64,000 bases of DNA from Mercurialis annua. Its lineage: Eukaryota; Streptophyta; Magnoliopsida; Malpighiales; Euphorbiaceae. The stretch spans positions 16,936,001-17,000,000 of the forward strand of contig NC_065570.1 of the NCBI RefSeq assembly GCF_937616625.2, read 5' to 3'. A program made the position numbers and the translations under genes. The notes beneath the pieces were generated by a model. That model did not search any database. It worked only from the letters and a program-made list of their open reading frames with translations, and was not told where the DNA came from. Each line of letters starts with the position of its first letter. Position 1 is the stretch's first letter. Shown here one piece after another: positions 21,311 through 35,800 of this stretch.

Positions 21311-24300
21311 GATCCAATTTCCTTTTTTTTTCTTTTTGATTTAAAAATATTAAATGGTTGAACCACAAATTAACCCACTCACGAACCAACACGAACCCGA
21401 CCATTAACTTCGATTTTTACTTCAAAACGATCGGAAGATTTTGTCGGAAAAGCGCTGAAAATTTACGGGGTATTACATTCACCCTTTTAGTGATTTAAGC
21501 CAAACATTTAAAACATTACAAAACAAATCCAAATGGTTAAAACATTCTGTAACTAATCCTAACGTTTCGCTTTTTTAGCGATTTAAGCCAAACGTTTAGA
21601 ATGGTGCGAAACCAATCCAAACGTTTAAAATATTGCGAAACAAATTGAAAAGTTTCGTGTTTTTAGAGGTTTAAGCAAAACGATTACAAACATTACGAAA
21701 CAAATCCAAACGTTTCACTTTTTTAGCGATTTAAGCCAAATGTTTAAATCGTTACAAAACCATTCCAAACGTTTAAAATATTACTAAACAAACCATAACG
21801 TTTCACCTTTCTAGCCATTTAAGCCAAACGTTTAAAACATTACGAAACAAATCCTAATGTTTCACCTTTTTAGCGATTGAAGCCAAAACGTTTACAGATA
21901 TTACTAAAGAAATACAAACGTTTCACCTTTTTAGCGATTTTAGTAAAACATATAAAACATTACGAAACCAATCAAAACGTTTGAATTTTTACTAAACAAA
22001 TCCAAACGTTTCTCCTAATTAGAGATTTAAGCCAAAATTTACAAACATTACGAAACAAATCCAAACATTACACCTTGTTAGTAATTTAAGCCAAACGTTT
22101 ATAACGTTAGGAAGGCAATCCAAACGTCACAAAACAAATCCAAACGTTTCGTCTTTTTAGAGATTTAAGAGAAACATTGACGTGCGTTACAAAACAAATC
22201 CAAACGTTTCACCTTTTTAGCGATTTAAGCCAAACATTTACAAACATAATGAAACAAATCCAAACATTTCACCTTTTTGGCGATTTAAGCCAAACGATTA
22301 AAACGTTACGAGACCAATCCAAATGTTTAAAACGTTACGAAAGAAATGTTTCACCTTTTTAGTGATTTAAGCGAAACGTTTACAAAAGTTACAAAACAAA
22401 TTCTAACGTTACACCTTTTTAGCAATTTAAGCCAAACGTTTAAAACGTAACGAAACAAATGCTAAACCTTTTTCGCGATTTAAGCTAAACGTTTAAATCG
22501 TTGCAAAACAAATCCTAATGTTTCCCTTTTTAGAGGTTCAAGCCAAATGTTTATAACGTTACGAATGAAATCCTAACGTTTCAACTTGTTAGTGATTTAA
22601 GCCAAACGTTTAAAACGTTACGGAACCAATCCATACGTTTAAAACATTACGAAACAAATCAAAACGTTTAAAACTTTACAAAACAAATCCTAACATTTCA
22701 CCTTTTTAGAAATTTTAGCCAAACGTTTAAAACCTTACGAAACAAATCCTAGCATTTCACCCTTTTATCGATAGAAGCGAAACGTTTAAAATATTTCAAA
22801 ACAAATCCTACTGTTTCACCTTTTTAGCGATTTAAGCCAAACGTTTAAAACGTTTCGAAACAAATCCAAACGTTTCACCTTCTTAGTGATTTAAGCAAAA
22901 CGTTTAAAACGTTACGAAACAAATCCAAACGTTTAAAATGTTACGAAAGAAATTCTAGAGTTTTACCATTTTAGCGATTTAAGCCAAACATTTAAAACAT
23001 TTCGAAACAAATCCAAACGTTTCACCTTTTTAGCGATTTAAGCTAAACGTTTAAAACGTTGCGAAACCAATCCAAACGTTTAAAACATTACGAGTCCAAT
23101 CCAAATGTTTAAAATATTACGAAACAAATCTAAACAATTCACCTTTTTAGCGATTTAAGCAAAACGTTTACAAACACTACGAAACAAATCCAAAGGTTTG
23201 ACCCTTTTAGCGATTTAAGCCAAACGTTTAAAACATTACCAAATAAATCTAAATGTTTCACCTTTTTAGCGATTAAAGCAAAACGTTTACAAATGTTACA
23301 AAACAAATCCAAACGTTTCACCTTTTTAGCGATTTAAGCCGAATATTTAAAATGTTATGAAACCAATCCAAACGATTAAAACGTTACGAAACAAATCTAA
23401 ACGTTTCACCTTTTTAGCGATTTAAACCAAATGTTAAAAATATTACGAAACCAATCCACAAATTAAAAATATTACGAAACCAATCCACACGTTTCAGACA
23501 TTACAAAATAAATCCAAAAGTTTAAAACGTTACAAAACAAATTCAAACGTTTCACCTTTTTAGCTATTTAAGCCAAACGTTTACAAATGATACCAACAAA
23601 ATCCAAATATTTAAAATATTACGATAGAAATCCAAACGTTTCACCTTATTAGAGATATAAGCCAAACGTTTACAAACGTTACAAAACAAATTCAAACGTT
23701 TCACCTTTTTACCGATTTAAGCCAAATGTTAAAACGTTAGGAAACCAATTCAAACGTTTGAAACGTTACGAAACAAATCTAAACGTTTCATCATTTTAGA
23801 GATTTAAGCCTACAGTTTACAAACGTTACGAAGCAAATCCAAACGTTTCACCTTTTTGGCGATTTAAGCCAAACGTTTAAAACGTTGCGAAAACAATCCA
23901 AACGTTTAAAACGTTACAAAATAAATCCAACCGTTTCACCATTTTAGCGATTTAAGCCAAATGTTTACAAACGTTACGAAACAAATCCAAATTTTTCTTC
24001 TTTTTTAGCGATTTAAGCCAAACGTTAAAAACGTTACGAAACAAATCCTAACGTTTCACCTTTTTAGCGATTTAAGCCAAACATTGAGAATGTTACGAAA
24101 CCAATCAAAACATTTAAAACGTTACGAAACAAATCCAAACGTTTTGCCTTTTTAGCGATTTATGCCAAACGTTTACAAACGTTACGAAACAAATCCAAAT
24201 GTTTAACCTTTTTAGCAAGTTAAGCCAAACGTTTAAAACGTTACAAAACCAATCCAAACGTTCAAAACATTACGAAACCAATCCAAACATTTCCCCTTTT

Positions 24301-27300
24301 TAGCGATTTAAGGCAAACTTTTACAAACCTTACGAAACAAATCCAAACGTTTCACCTTTTTAGTAATTTAAGTCAAATGTTAACAAACATTACAAAACAA
24401 ATCCAAACGTTTCACCTATTCAGCGATTTAAGCAAAACATTTAAAACGTTATGAACCCAATCCTAACGTTTGAAACGTTACGAAATAAATCCACATGTTT
24501 CACCTTTTTCACGATTTAAGCCAAACATTTACAAACGTTACGAAACAAATTCAAACGTTTCACCTTTTTAGCGATTTAAGCCAAACGTTTAAAAAGTTAC
24601 AAAACAAATCCAAACGTTTAAAACGTCATGAAACAAATCCAAACGTTTCACCTTTTTAGCGATTTAAGCCAAACATTTACAAACGTTACGAAATAGATCC
24701 AAACGTTTCACCTTTTTTGTGATTTAAGCCACACATTTTCAAACATTACAAAACAAATCCAAACATTTCACCTTTTTAGCGATTTAGGCCAAACCTTTAA
24801 AATGTTACGAGACCAATCCAAATTTTTAAAACGTTACGAAACAAATCGAAACGTTTCACCTTTTTAGTGATTAAGCCAAACGTTTACTAACGATACAAAA
24901 AAATCCTAACGTTTCCCATTTTTAGCAATTTAAGCCAAACATTTAAAACGTTACGAAACTGATCCAAACGTTCAAAATGTTACGAAACTAATCCTATCGT
25001 TTCATCTTTTTAGCCATTTAAGCCAAATGTTAAAAACGTTATGAAACACATCCTAACGTTTCAACTTTTTATCAATTTAGACAAACGTGTAATAGGTTAC
25101 GAAACAAATCCTAAACCTTTTTAGCTATTTAAGCCAAACGTTTAAAACATTACGAAACAAATCCTAACATTTCACCTTTTTAGCGATTCAAGCCAAACGT
25201 TAAAAACGTTAGAAAGAAATCATAATGTTTCACCTTTTTAGCTATTTTTGCTAAACATTTAAAACATTACGAAACCAATCCATACGTTTAAAACGTTACG
25301 AAACAAATCCGAATGTTTAAAACGTTACGAAAAAAATCCTAACATTTCACCTTATTAGCGATTTAAGCCAAACGTTTAAAACGTTAGGAAACAAATCCTA
25401 ACATTGCACCTTTTTAGCGATTTAAGCCAAAATTTTAAAACGTTACGAAACAAATCCTAACGTTTCAGCTTTTTAAAGATTTAAGCCAAACGTTTAAAAC
25501 ATTTTGAAACAAATCCAAGCGTTTCACCTTCTATGTAATTTAAGTCAAACGTTAAAAATGTTATGAAACAAATCCAAACATTGAAAATGTTACGAAACAA
25601 ATCCAAACGTTTCACCTTTTTCCTATTTAAGCCAAAGGTTAAAAAACATTATGAAACAAATTCAAGCGTTTCACCTTTTTAGCGATATAAGCCAAATGTT
25701 TAAAACGTTATGAAACCAATCCAAACGTTTAAAACGTTACGAAAAAAATCCTAACGTATTACCATTTTAGCGATTTAAGCCAAACGTTTAAAATATTTTG
25801 AAAAAACTCCAAACGTTTCCCTTTTTTAGCGATTTAAGCCCAACGTTTAAAACGATACATAACCAATCCAAACGTTTAAAACGTTACGAAAAAAATCCAA
25901 ACATTTCACCTTTTTAGCAATTTATGCCAAACGTTTAAAACGTTACGAAACCAATCCAAATGTTTAAAACGTTACGAAACAAATCCTAACATTTTACCAT
26001 TTTAGCGATATAAGCCAAACATTTAAAACATTTTTAAACTAATTTAAACGTTTCTTCTCTTTAGTGATTTAAGCCTAACATTTAAGACATTACGAAAGCA
26101 ATCCAAACGTTTAAAACGTTACGAAACAAATCTAAATGTTTCATCATTTTAGCGATTTAAGCCAAACGTTTAAAACATTTCAAAACAAATCCAAATGTTT
26201 CACCTTTTTAGCGATTTAATCCAAACGTTAAAAACATTACAAAACAAATTCAAACGTATTAAACTTTACGAAATCAATCCAAACGTTCAAAACGTTACGA
26301 AACAAATCCTAACGTTTTACTATTTTAACGATTTAAGCAAAACGTTTAAAATATTTCAAAACGAATCGAAACATTTCACCTTTTTAACAATTTAAGCTAA
26401 ACATTTAAAACGATACGAAACCAATAAAAAGTTTCACCTTTTTAGCGATTAAAGCAAAACGTTTACAAACGTTACGAAACAAATCCAAATGTTTCACTTT
26501 TTTAACAAATCCAAAATAAATCCCACCGTTTCACTTTTTTAGAGATTTAGGCTAAACGTTTACAAACATTACGAAACATATCCAAACGTTTCTTGTTTTT
26601 AGCGATTTAATCCTAACGTTTAAAACGTTACAAAATAAATCCTAACGTTTCACCTTTTTAGCGATTTAAGTCAAACGTTTAAAACATTACGAAACCAATC
26701 CAATCGTGTAAAAAAGTTACGAAACCAATCCAAACGTTTCGCCTTTTAAGCGATTTATGCCAAAAGTTTACAAACTTTATGAAACTAATCGAAGCGTTTC
26801 ACATTTTTAGCGATTTAAGCCAAACATTTAAACATTACAAAACCGAGCCAAACGTTCAAAACGTAACGAAAAAAATCCAAACGTTTCGTCTATTTAGCGA
26901 TTTAAGCCAAATGTTTAAAACGTTACGAAACAAATTCTAACATTTTGCCTTTTTAGTAAATTAAGCCAAACGTTTAAAACGTTGCGAAACAAATCAGAAA
27001 CCTTTTTAGTGATTTAAGCCAAATATTTAAAACGTTACAAAACAAATCCCAACGTTTCACCTTTTTAGAGATTCAAGTTAAACGTTTAAAATGTTACGAA
27101 AGAAATCCTAACATTTCTCCTTTTTAGCGATTTAAGCCAAACGTTTAAAAAGTTACGAAACCAATCCAAACATTTAAAATGTTACAAAATAAATCCTAAC
27201 ATTTCATCTTTTTAGCGATTTAAGCTAAACGTTCAAAACATTACCAAACAAATCCTAACATTTCACCTGTTTAGAGATTTAAGTCAAATCTTTACAAACA

Positions 27301-27504
27301 TTTCGAAACAAATCCAAACGTTTCACCTTTTTAGCGATTTAAGCAAAACGTTTAAAAAACATTACAAATCCATTCCAAACGTGAAAACATTTCTTAAAAA
27401 TCCAAACGTTTCACCTTTTTGGCGATTTAAGCAAACATTTACAAACTATATGAAATAAAACCAAACGTTTCACCTTTGAAGAGATATAAGCCAAATATTT
27501 AAAA

Positions 27505-27793
27505 GGGTTAATTGCAAATTTATACACGAAGTTTACCCTAATTTGCAATTACAACATAAACTTTGAAACTTGACAATGTTAGTAACCAACTTTACACTTT
27601 TGGAAAATTGATACACCAAACACGAAAAACACTAACGTGGACATTGTAATATACCACCATGTGTCGTTGCGTGATTGGTCAGTGTAACAATTTGCCAAAA
27701 AATGTAAGTTGGTTACTGACAATGCCAAGTTTCAAAGTTTATGTTGTAATTGCAAATTAGGGTAAAGTTCGTGTATGCATTTGCAATTAACCC
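27505..27793. mobile_element. Mutator-like MITE with ~95-bp terminal inverted repeats
   Basis: A 289-bp non-satellite insert. It starts GGGTTAATTGCAAATTTATA and its reverse complement starts GGGTTAATTGCAAATGCATA. The inverted match runs ~95 bp with few mismatches, leaving a ~100-bp centre. It is flanked by an exact 9-bp direct repeat TATTTAAAA (27496-27504 and 27794-27802). A 9-bp duplication and long inverted ends are typical of Mutator-like elements. There is no transposase frame, so it is non-autonomous. Confidence 0.88.
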
Positions 27794-30700
27794 TATTTAA
27801 AACGTTACGAAACCAATCTAAACGTTTAAAACATCACGAAACAAATCCAAACGTATCGCCTTTTTAGCGATTTAAGCCACTCATTCACAGACGTTACGAA
27901 ACAAATCCAAATGTTTCACCTTTTTAGCGATGCAAGTCAAACGTTTAAAACGTTACGAAAGAAATCCTAACGTTTCTCCTTATTGGCGATTTAAGCTAAA
28001 CGTTTAAAACGGTATGAAATCAATCCAAACATTTAAAATGTTACGAAACAAATCCTAACATTTCACCTTTTTAGCGATTTAAGCCAAACATTCAAAACGT
28101 TACAAAACAAATCCAAACATTTCACATTTTTAGCGATTTAAGCCAAAACTTTGTAACGTTACGAAACAAATCCTAATGTTTCCACCTTTTGAGTGATTTA
28201 AGGCAATCGTTTAAAACGTGTCAAAACAAATCAAAACATTTCAACCTCTTAAAGATTCAAGCCAGACGTTTAAAACATTACGAAAACAATCCAAACATCT
28301 AAAATGTTACGAAATAAATCCAAACATTTCACCTTTTTACCCATTTAAAACGTTTACAAACCTTATGAAAAAAATCCAAACGTTTCACCTTTTTAGCAAT
28401 TTAAGCCAAACTTTTAAAACGTTACGAAACCAAACCAAACTTTTAAAATATAACGAAACAAATTCAAACGTTTCCCCTTTTTAGCGATTAAGCCAAACGT
28501 TTAAAAACGTTACAAAACAAATCCAAACGTTTCACCTTTTTGGCGATTTAAGCCACACGTTTAAAACGTTACGAAAAAAATCTAAACGTTTCACCTTTTT
28601 GGCGATTAAAGCCAAACGTTTACAAACGTTACGAAACAAATCCAAACGTTTCACGTTTTTCGCGATTTAAGACAAACATTTCAAAGGTTATGAAACCAAT
28701 CCAAACGCTTAAAACGCTACGAAACAAATCCAAGCGTTTCACCTTTTTAGCTAATTAAGCCAAACGTTTCACCTCTTTGGAGATTTAAGCCATACGTTTA
28801 CAAACGTTACGAAACAAAATCCAAATGTTTCACCTTTTTAGAGATTTAAGCAAAACATTTAAAATGTGACGAAACCAATTCAAATGTTTAAAACGTTACG
28901 AAACAAATCAAACGTTTCAACTTTCTAGCTATTTAAGCCAAATGTTTACAAACGTTACGAAAAACCCAAACGTTTCAACTTTTTATCAATTTAAGCCAAA
29001 CGTTTAAAATGTTACGAAACAAATACAAACGTTTAAAACGTTAGAAAACATATCCAAACATTTCACCTTTTTAGAGATTTAAGCCAAACGTTTACAAACG
29101 ATATGAAATAAATCCATACATTTCACCTTCATAGCGATTTAAGCCGAACGTTTAAAACGTTACGAAACAAATCCAAACGTTTCACCTTTTTAGAGATTTA
29201 AGCCAAACGTTTAATAACATTACGAAATAATCCAAACGTTTCCCCTTTATAACGATATAAGACAAACGTTTACAAATGTTACGAAAAAAATCCAAACGTT
29301 TCACCTTTTTACCGATTTAAGCCAAACGTTTAAAAACTTTACGAAACAAATCCAAACGTTTGCCCTTTTCAGCGATTTAGGCCAAACGTTTAAAATGTTA
29401 CGACACCAATCCAAACGTTTAATACGTTACGAAACAAAGCCAAACGTTTCACCTTTTTAGCGATTTAAGCCAAACGTTTCCTAACGTTTCGAAACAAATC
29501 CAATCATTTCTCCTTTTTAGCGATTTAAGCCAAACGTTTAATACGTTACGAAACCAATCCAAACGTTTAAAACATTACGAAATAAATCCAAAAGTTTTCC
29601 CTTTTTAGCGATTTCAGCCAAACGTTTACAGACGTTACTAAACTAATCCTAACGTTATACCTTTTTATCAATTTAATCCAAATGTTTAAAAACATTACGA
29701 AACCAATCCAAACATTTTAAACATTACGAAACAATTCGAAACGTTTTCCTTTTTAGCGATTTAAGCCAAACGTTTACAAATGCTAAAAAATAAATCCAAA
29801 CGTTTCCCCTTTCTTGGATTTAGGCCAAACGTTTAAAATGTTACGAAACCAATCCAAATGTTAAAAATATTACGAAAAAAATCCAAATGTTTTAAACTTT
29901 ACGAAACAAATCCTAACCTTTCACCTTTTTAGCAATTTAAGCCAAACATTTAAAACGATACGAAGCAAATACTAACCTTTAACCTTTTTTATCGATTAAA
30001 GCCAATCGTTTTACACGTTACGAAACAGAAATTCTAACGTTTCACCTTTTTAGAGATTTTAGCTAAACGTTTAAAACGTTTCGAAAGAAATCCATACGTT
30101 TCACCTATTAAGCGATTTAAGTCAAACGTTTACAAACGTTATGAAACAAATCTAATCATTTCCCCTTTTTAGCGATTTAATCCAAACGTTTGAAAGTTAC
30201 GAAACAAGTCCTAATGTTTCACCTTTTTAGGATTTAAGCCAAAAGTTTACAAATGTTACGAAATAAATCCAAACATTTCCCCTTTTTAGCGATTTAAGCG
30301 AAACGTTTAAAACGTTATGATAACAATCCAAACGTTTCAAACGTTACGAAACAAATCCAAACATTTCACCTTTTCGGCGATTTAAGCTAAACGTTTTCGT
30401 AAGGAAACAAATCCAAATGTTTCACCTTATTAACGATTAAAGTCAAACGTTTAAAACGTTACAAAACCAATCCAAATGTTAAAAACGTTAAGAAAAAAAT
30501 CCTAACATTTCCCCTTTTTAGAGATTTAAGCCAAATGTTTGAAACATTACGAAACTAATCCTAATGTTTCACCTTTTTAGCGATTAAAGCCAAATGTTTA
30601 AAACGTTACGAAATAAATCCAAAAGTTTCACCTTTTTAGCGATTTAAGCCAAACATTTAAAACGTTACTAAACCAATCCAAACGTTTAAAAAGTTGCAAA

Positions 30701-32806
30701 ACAGTTTCACCTTTTTAGCGATTTAAGCCAAACATTTACAAACGTTACGAAACAAATCCAAACCATTTCCCCTTATTAGCGATTTATGCCAAGGGTTTAA
30801 AACATTACGAAACAAATCCTAACGTTTTACCTTTTTAGCGATTTAAGCCAAAGGTTTACTAACTCTACGAAACAAATCCAAACGTATAACCTTTTTAGCG
30901 ATTTAAGCCAAACATTTATAAACGTTACGAAACAAATCCAAACGTTTCACGTTTTTAGCAATATAAGACAAACATTTAAAACGTTTCAAAGCCACTACAA
31001 ACGTTTAAGACGCTACGAAACAAATCCAAAAGTTTAGCCTTTTTAGCGATTTAAGACAAACGTGTACAAACGTTATGCAACAAATCCAAACTTTTCGCCA
31101 TTTTAGCAATTTAAACCAAACGTTTAAAATATTAAGAAACCAATCCAAACATTTAAAACGTTACGAAACAAATCCAAACGTTTCACCTTTTTAGCAATTT
31201 AAGACCAATGTTTAAAATGTTACAAAACATATCCTAACGTTTCACCTTTTTATTATTTAAGAAAAACGCTTAAAATATTACGAAACAAATACAAACGTTT
31301 AAAACATTACGAAACAAATCCTAACATTTACAAATGTTACGAAATAAATCCAAACGTTTCACCTTTTTAAAGATTTAAGCCAAATGTTCAAAACGTTACG
31401 AACCAATCAAAACGTTTAAAACATTACGAAACAAATCCAAATATTTCACCTTTTTAGAGATTTAAGGCAAACATTTACAAAAGTTACGAAATAAATCCAA
31501 ACGTTTCCCCTTTTTAACGATTTAAGCCAAACGTTTAAGACTTTACGAATCAAATCTAAACATTTAACCTTTTTTAGCGATTTAAGCCAAATGTTTAAAA
31601 AAATTACGAAACAAATCCAAACGTTTCACCTTTTTTGCGATTTAAGCCAAATGTTTACAAACGTTACGAAACAACTTCAAACAATTCACCTTTTTAGCGA
31701 TTTAAGCCGAACATTTAGAACGTTATGAAACAAACTCTAACTTTTTACCTTTTTAGCAATTTAAACCCAACGTTTAAAACGTTTCGAAACAAATCCAAAT
31801 GTTTCACCTTCTTCGCAATTTAAGCCCAACGTTTAAAATGTTACGAAACATATCCAAATGTTTCACCTTTTTAACGATTTAAGCCAAACGTTTACTAACG
31901 TTACGAAACAAATCCAAATGTTTCACCTTTTTACCGATTTAAGACAAACTCTTTCAAACGTGTCGAAACAAATCCAAATGTTCCACCTTTTTAGAATTTA
32001 AGCCAAACGTTTAAAACGTTACAAAACCAATCCAAACATTTAAGACGTTATGAAAAAAAGTCCAAATGTTTCACCTTTTTAGCGATTTAAGATAAACGTT
32101 TACAAACATTACGAAACAAATCCAAACATTTCACCTTTTTAGCGATTTAGGCCAAACGTTTAAAATATTACGAAACCAATCTAAACGTTTAAAATGTTAC
32201 GAAACAAATCCTAAAGTTTTACCATTTTTGCGATTTAAGCCAAACGTTTAAAACATTACGAAACAAATCCAAACGTTCCCCCTTTTTAGCGATTAAATCC
32301 AAATGTTAAAAACGTTATGGAACCAATCCAAACTTCTCACCTTCTTGGTGATTTAAGTCGAACGTTTACAAACGTTATGATACAAATCCAAACGTTTCAC
32401 CTTTTTAACGATTTAAGCCAAACATCTAAAATGTTACAAAACAAATCCAAACATTTAAAACATTAGGAAACAAATCAAACGTTTTGCGTTTTTAGTTATT
32501 TAAACCAAACGTTTACAAACGTTACGAAACTAATCCAAACGTTTCACCTTTTTATCAATATAAGCCAAACGTTTAAAATGTTACGAAAAAAATATAAGTG
32601 TTTAAAACATTACGGAAAAAAAATCCAAATGTTTCACCTTTTTAGTGATTTAAGCTAAACGATTACAAACTTTACAAAATAAATCCAAACATTTCACTTT
32701 TTTAGCGGTTCAAGCCAAACGTTTAAAACGTTACGAACCAATCCAAATGTTTAAAACGTTACAAAACAAATCCAAATGTTTCACCTTTTTAGAGATCTAA
32801 ACCAAA

Positions 32807-35800
32807 CGTTGACAAATGTTACTAAATAAATCCAAACGTTTCACCTTTTTAGCGATTAAAGCCAAACGTTTACAAACGTAACCAAACAAATCTAAATGTT
32901 TCACCTTTTTAGCGATTTAAGCCAAACGTTAAAAATGTTAGGAAACATATCCAAATGTTTCACCTTTTTAGCGATTTAAGTCAAATATTTACTAACGTTA
33001 CGAAACAAATCCAAATGTTTCACCTTTTTAGCGATTTAAGCCAAACTCTTACAAATGTGTTGAAACAATCCAAATGTTTCACCTTTTTAGGAATTTATGC
33101 CAAACATTTAAAACATTACAAAATCAATCCAAACATTTAAGACGTTACGATGTTTCATCTTTTTAGCAATTTAAGACAAACATTTACAAACATTACGAAA
33201 CTAATCCAAAGCTTTCACATTTTTAGCAATTTACGCCAAACGTTTAAAACATAACGAAACCAATCCGAACGTTTAAAATGTTACGAAACAAATCCTAACG
33301 TTTTACCATTTTAGCGATTTAAGCCAAACCTTTAAAACATTACAAAACAAATCAAAACGTTTCCCCTTTTTAGCGATTTAATCCAAATGTTAAAAACATT
33401 ACGAAACCAATCCAAACTTTTCACCTTTTTAGCGGTTTAAGCCAAACGTTTACAAATGATACGGAAAAAATCCAAACGTTTCACCTTTTTAGCGATTTAA
33501 GCAGACCGTCTAAAATGTTACGAAACAAATCTAAATGTTTCACCTGTTTAACGATATAAGTTAAACGTTTACAAACATTAAGAAACAAATCCAAACGTTT
33601 CACGTTTTTAGCGATTTAAGCCAAATATTTAAAATGTTAGGAAACCGATCCAAACATTTAAAACATTACGAAACAAATCAAACGTTTCACCTGTTTAGCT
33701 ATTTAAGCCAAACGTTGACAAACGTTACGAAACAAATCTAAACGTTTCACCTTTTTATCAATATAAGCCAAACGTTTACAAACGTTACGAAACAAATCCA
33801 AACGTTTCACCTTTTTATCAATATAAGCCAAATGTTTAAAACGTTACGAAACAAATTCTAACGTTTCCCCTTTTTAGTAATTTAAGCCAAATGTTTAAAA
33901 CGTTACGAAACAAATCATAAACCTTTTTAGTGATTTAAGCCAAACATTTAGTGATCTAAGCCAAACGTTTACAAACGTTATGAAACAAATCTAAACGTTT
34001 CACATTTTTCTCGATTTAAGCCAAACATGTAAAATGTTACGAAACCAATCCAAACATTTAAAACATTACGAAACAAATCAAACGTTTTGCCTTTTTAGTT
34101 ATTTAAGCCAAACGTTGACAAACGTTACTAAATAAATCCAAACGTTTCACCTTTTTAGCGATTAAAGCCAAACGTTTACAAACGTAACCAAATAAATCTA
34201 AATGTTTCACCTTTTTAGCGATTTAAGCCAAACGTTAAAAATGTTAGGAAACATATACAAATGTTTCACCTTTTTAGCGATTTAAGTCAAATATTTACTA
34301 ACGTTACGAAACAAATCCAAATGTTTCACCTTTTTAGCGATTTAAGCCAAACTCTTAAAATGTGTCGAAACAATCCAAATGTTTCACTTTTTTAGCAATT
34401 TATGCCAAAAATTTAAAACATTACAAAATCAATCCAAACATTTAACACGTTACGATGTTTCACCTTTTTAGCAATTTAAGACAAACATTTACAATCATTA
34501 CGAAACTAATCCAAAGCTTTCACATTTTTAGCAATTTACGCCAAACGTTTAAAACATAACGAAACCAATCCGAACGTTTAAAACGTTACGAAACAAATCC
34601 TAACGTTTTATCATTTTAGCGATTTAAGCCAAACCTTTAAAACATTACAAAACAAATCAAAATGTTTCCCCTTTTTAGCGATTTAATCCAAATGTTAAAA
34701 ACGTTACGAAACCAATCCAAACTTTTCACCTTTTTAGCGGTTTAAGCCAAACGTTTACAAATGATACGGAACAAATCCAAACGTTTCACCTTTTTAGCGA
34801 GTTAAGAAAACCGTCTAAAATGTTACGAAATAAATCTAAATGTTTCACCTTTTAAACGATATAAGTCCGTTTACAAACATTAAGAAACAAATCCAAACGT
34901 TTCACGTTTTTAGCGATTTAAGCCAAATATTTAAAATGTTAGGAAACCGATCCAAACATTTAAAACATTACGAAACAAATCAAACGTTTCACCTGTTTAG
35001 CTATTTAAGCCAAACGTTGACAAACGTTACGAAACAAATCCAAACGTTTCACCTTTTTATCAATATAAGCCAAACGTTTACAAACGTTACGAAACAAATC
35101 CAAACGTTTCACCTTTTTATCAATATAAGCCAAATGTTTAAAACATTACGAAACAAATTCTAATGTTTCCCCTTTTTAGTAATTTAAGCCAAACGTTTAA
35201 AACGTTACGAAACAAATCATAAACCTTTTTAGTGATTTAAGCCAAACATTTAGTGATCTAAGCCAAACGTTTACAAACGTTATGAAACAAATCTAAACAT
35301 TTCACATTTTTCTCGATTTAAGCCAAACATGTAAAATGTTAGGAAACCAATCCAAACATTTAAAACATTAGGAAACAAATCAAACGTTTTGCCTTTTTAG
35401 TTATTTAAGCCAAACGTTGACAAACGTTACTAAAGAAATCCAAACGTTTCACCTTTTTAGCGATTAAAGCCAAATGTTTACAAACGTAACCAAACAAATC
35501 TAAACGTTTCACCTTTTTAGCGATTTAAGCCAAACGTTAAAAATATTAGAAAACATATCCAATTGTTTCACCTTTTTTAGCAATTTAAGTCAAATATTTA
35601 CCAACGTTACGAAACAAATCCAAATGTTTCACCTTTTTAGCGATTTAAGCCAAACTCTTACAAATGTGTCGAAACAATCCAAATGTTTCCCCTTTTTAGC
35701 AATTTATGCCAAACATTTAAAACATTACAAAATCAATCCAAACATTTAAGACGTTACGATGTTTCACCTTTTTAGCAATTTAAGACAAACATTTACAAAC

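Larger units (their letters stand above)
11301..21477 (-). mobile_element. Ty3/gypsy retrotransposon C, inserted in satellite DNA
   Basis: A minus-strand element with a partial 3' LTR (11301-12497), a polypurine tract, gag-pol (12615-17044), a primer-binding site and a 5' LTR (17389-21477). Beyond its right LTR the satellite starts at once (TTCACCCTTTTAG). It belongs to a different family from A, B and E: Gag starts MDNVVRTRARAAAEQE and the LTR is of family 2 type. The integrase tail, with [30 protein letters not shown] and a final YPFVFP, resembles Tekay/Del-type plant chromoviruses. The 3' LTR has been split by LTR G, and its outer part lies off-window. Confidence 0.88.
17389..21477 (-). 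repeat. 5' LTR of element C (4089 bp, enlarged by an LTR-derived block)
   Basis: Starts TGTCACGACCCATTTTCATG and ends GGGGTATTACA. Bases 17389-19041 resemble LTRs F, H (reverse complement) and D. Bases 20286-21477 match the 3' LTR of C. Between them sits a ~1245-bp block of related but distinct LTR sequence. Without it the LTR would be ~2.85 kb, near F (~3.1 kb) and H (2.9 kb). A TATA-like GTATTTAAC (21128-21136) lies ~340 bp from the sense start. A C run occurs near 20463-20476. Confidence 0.85.
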
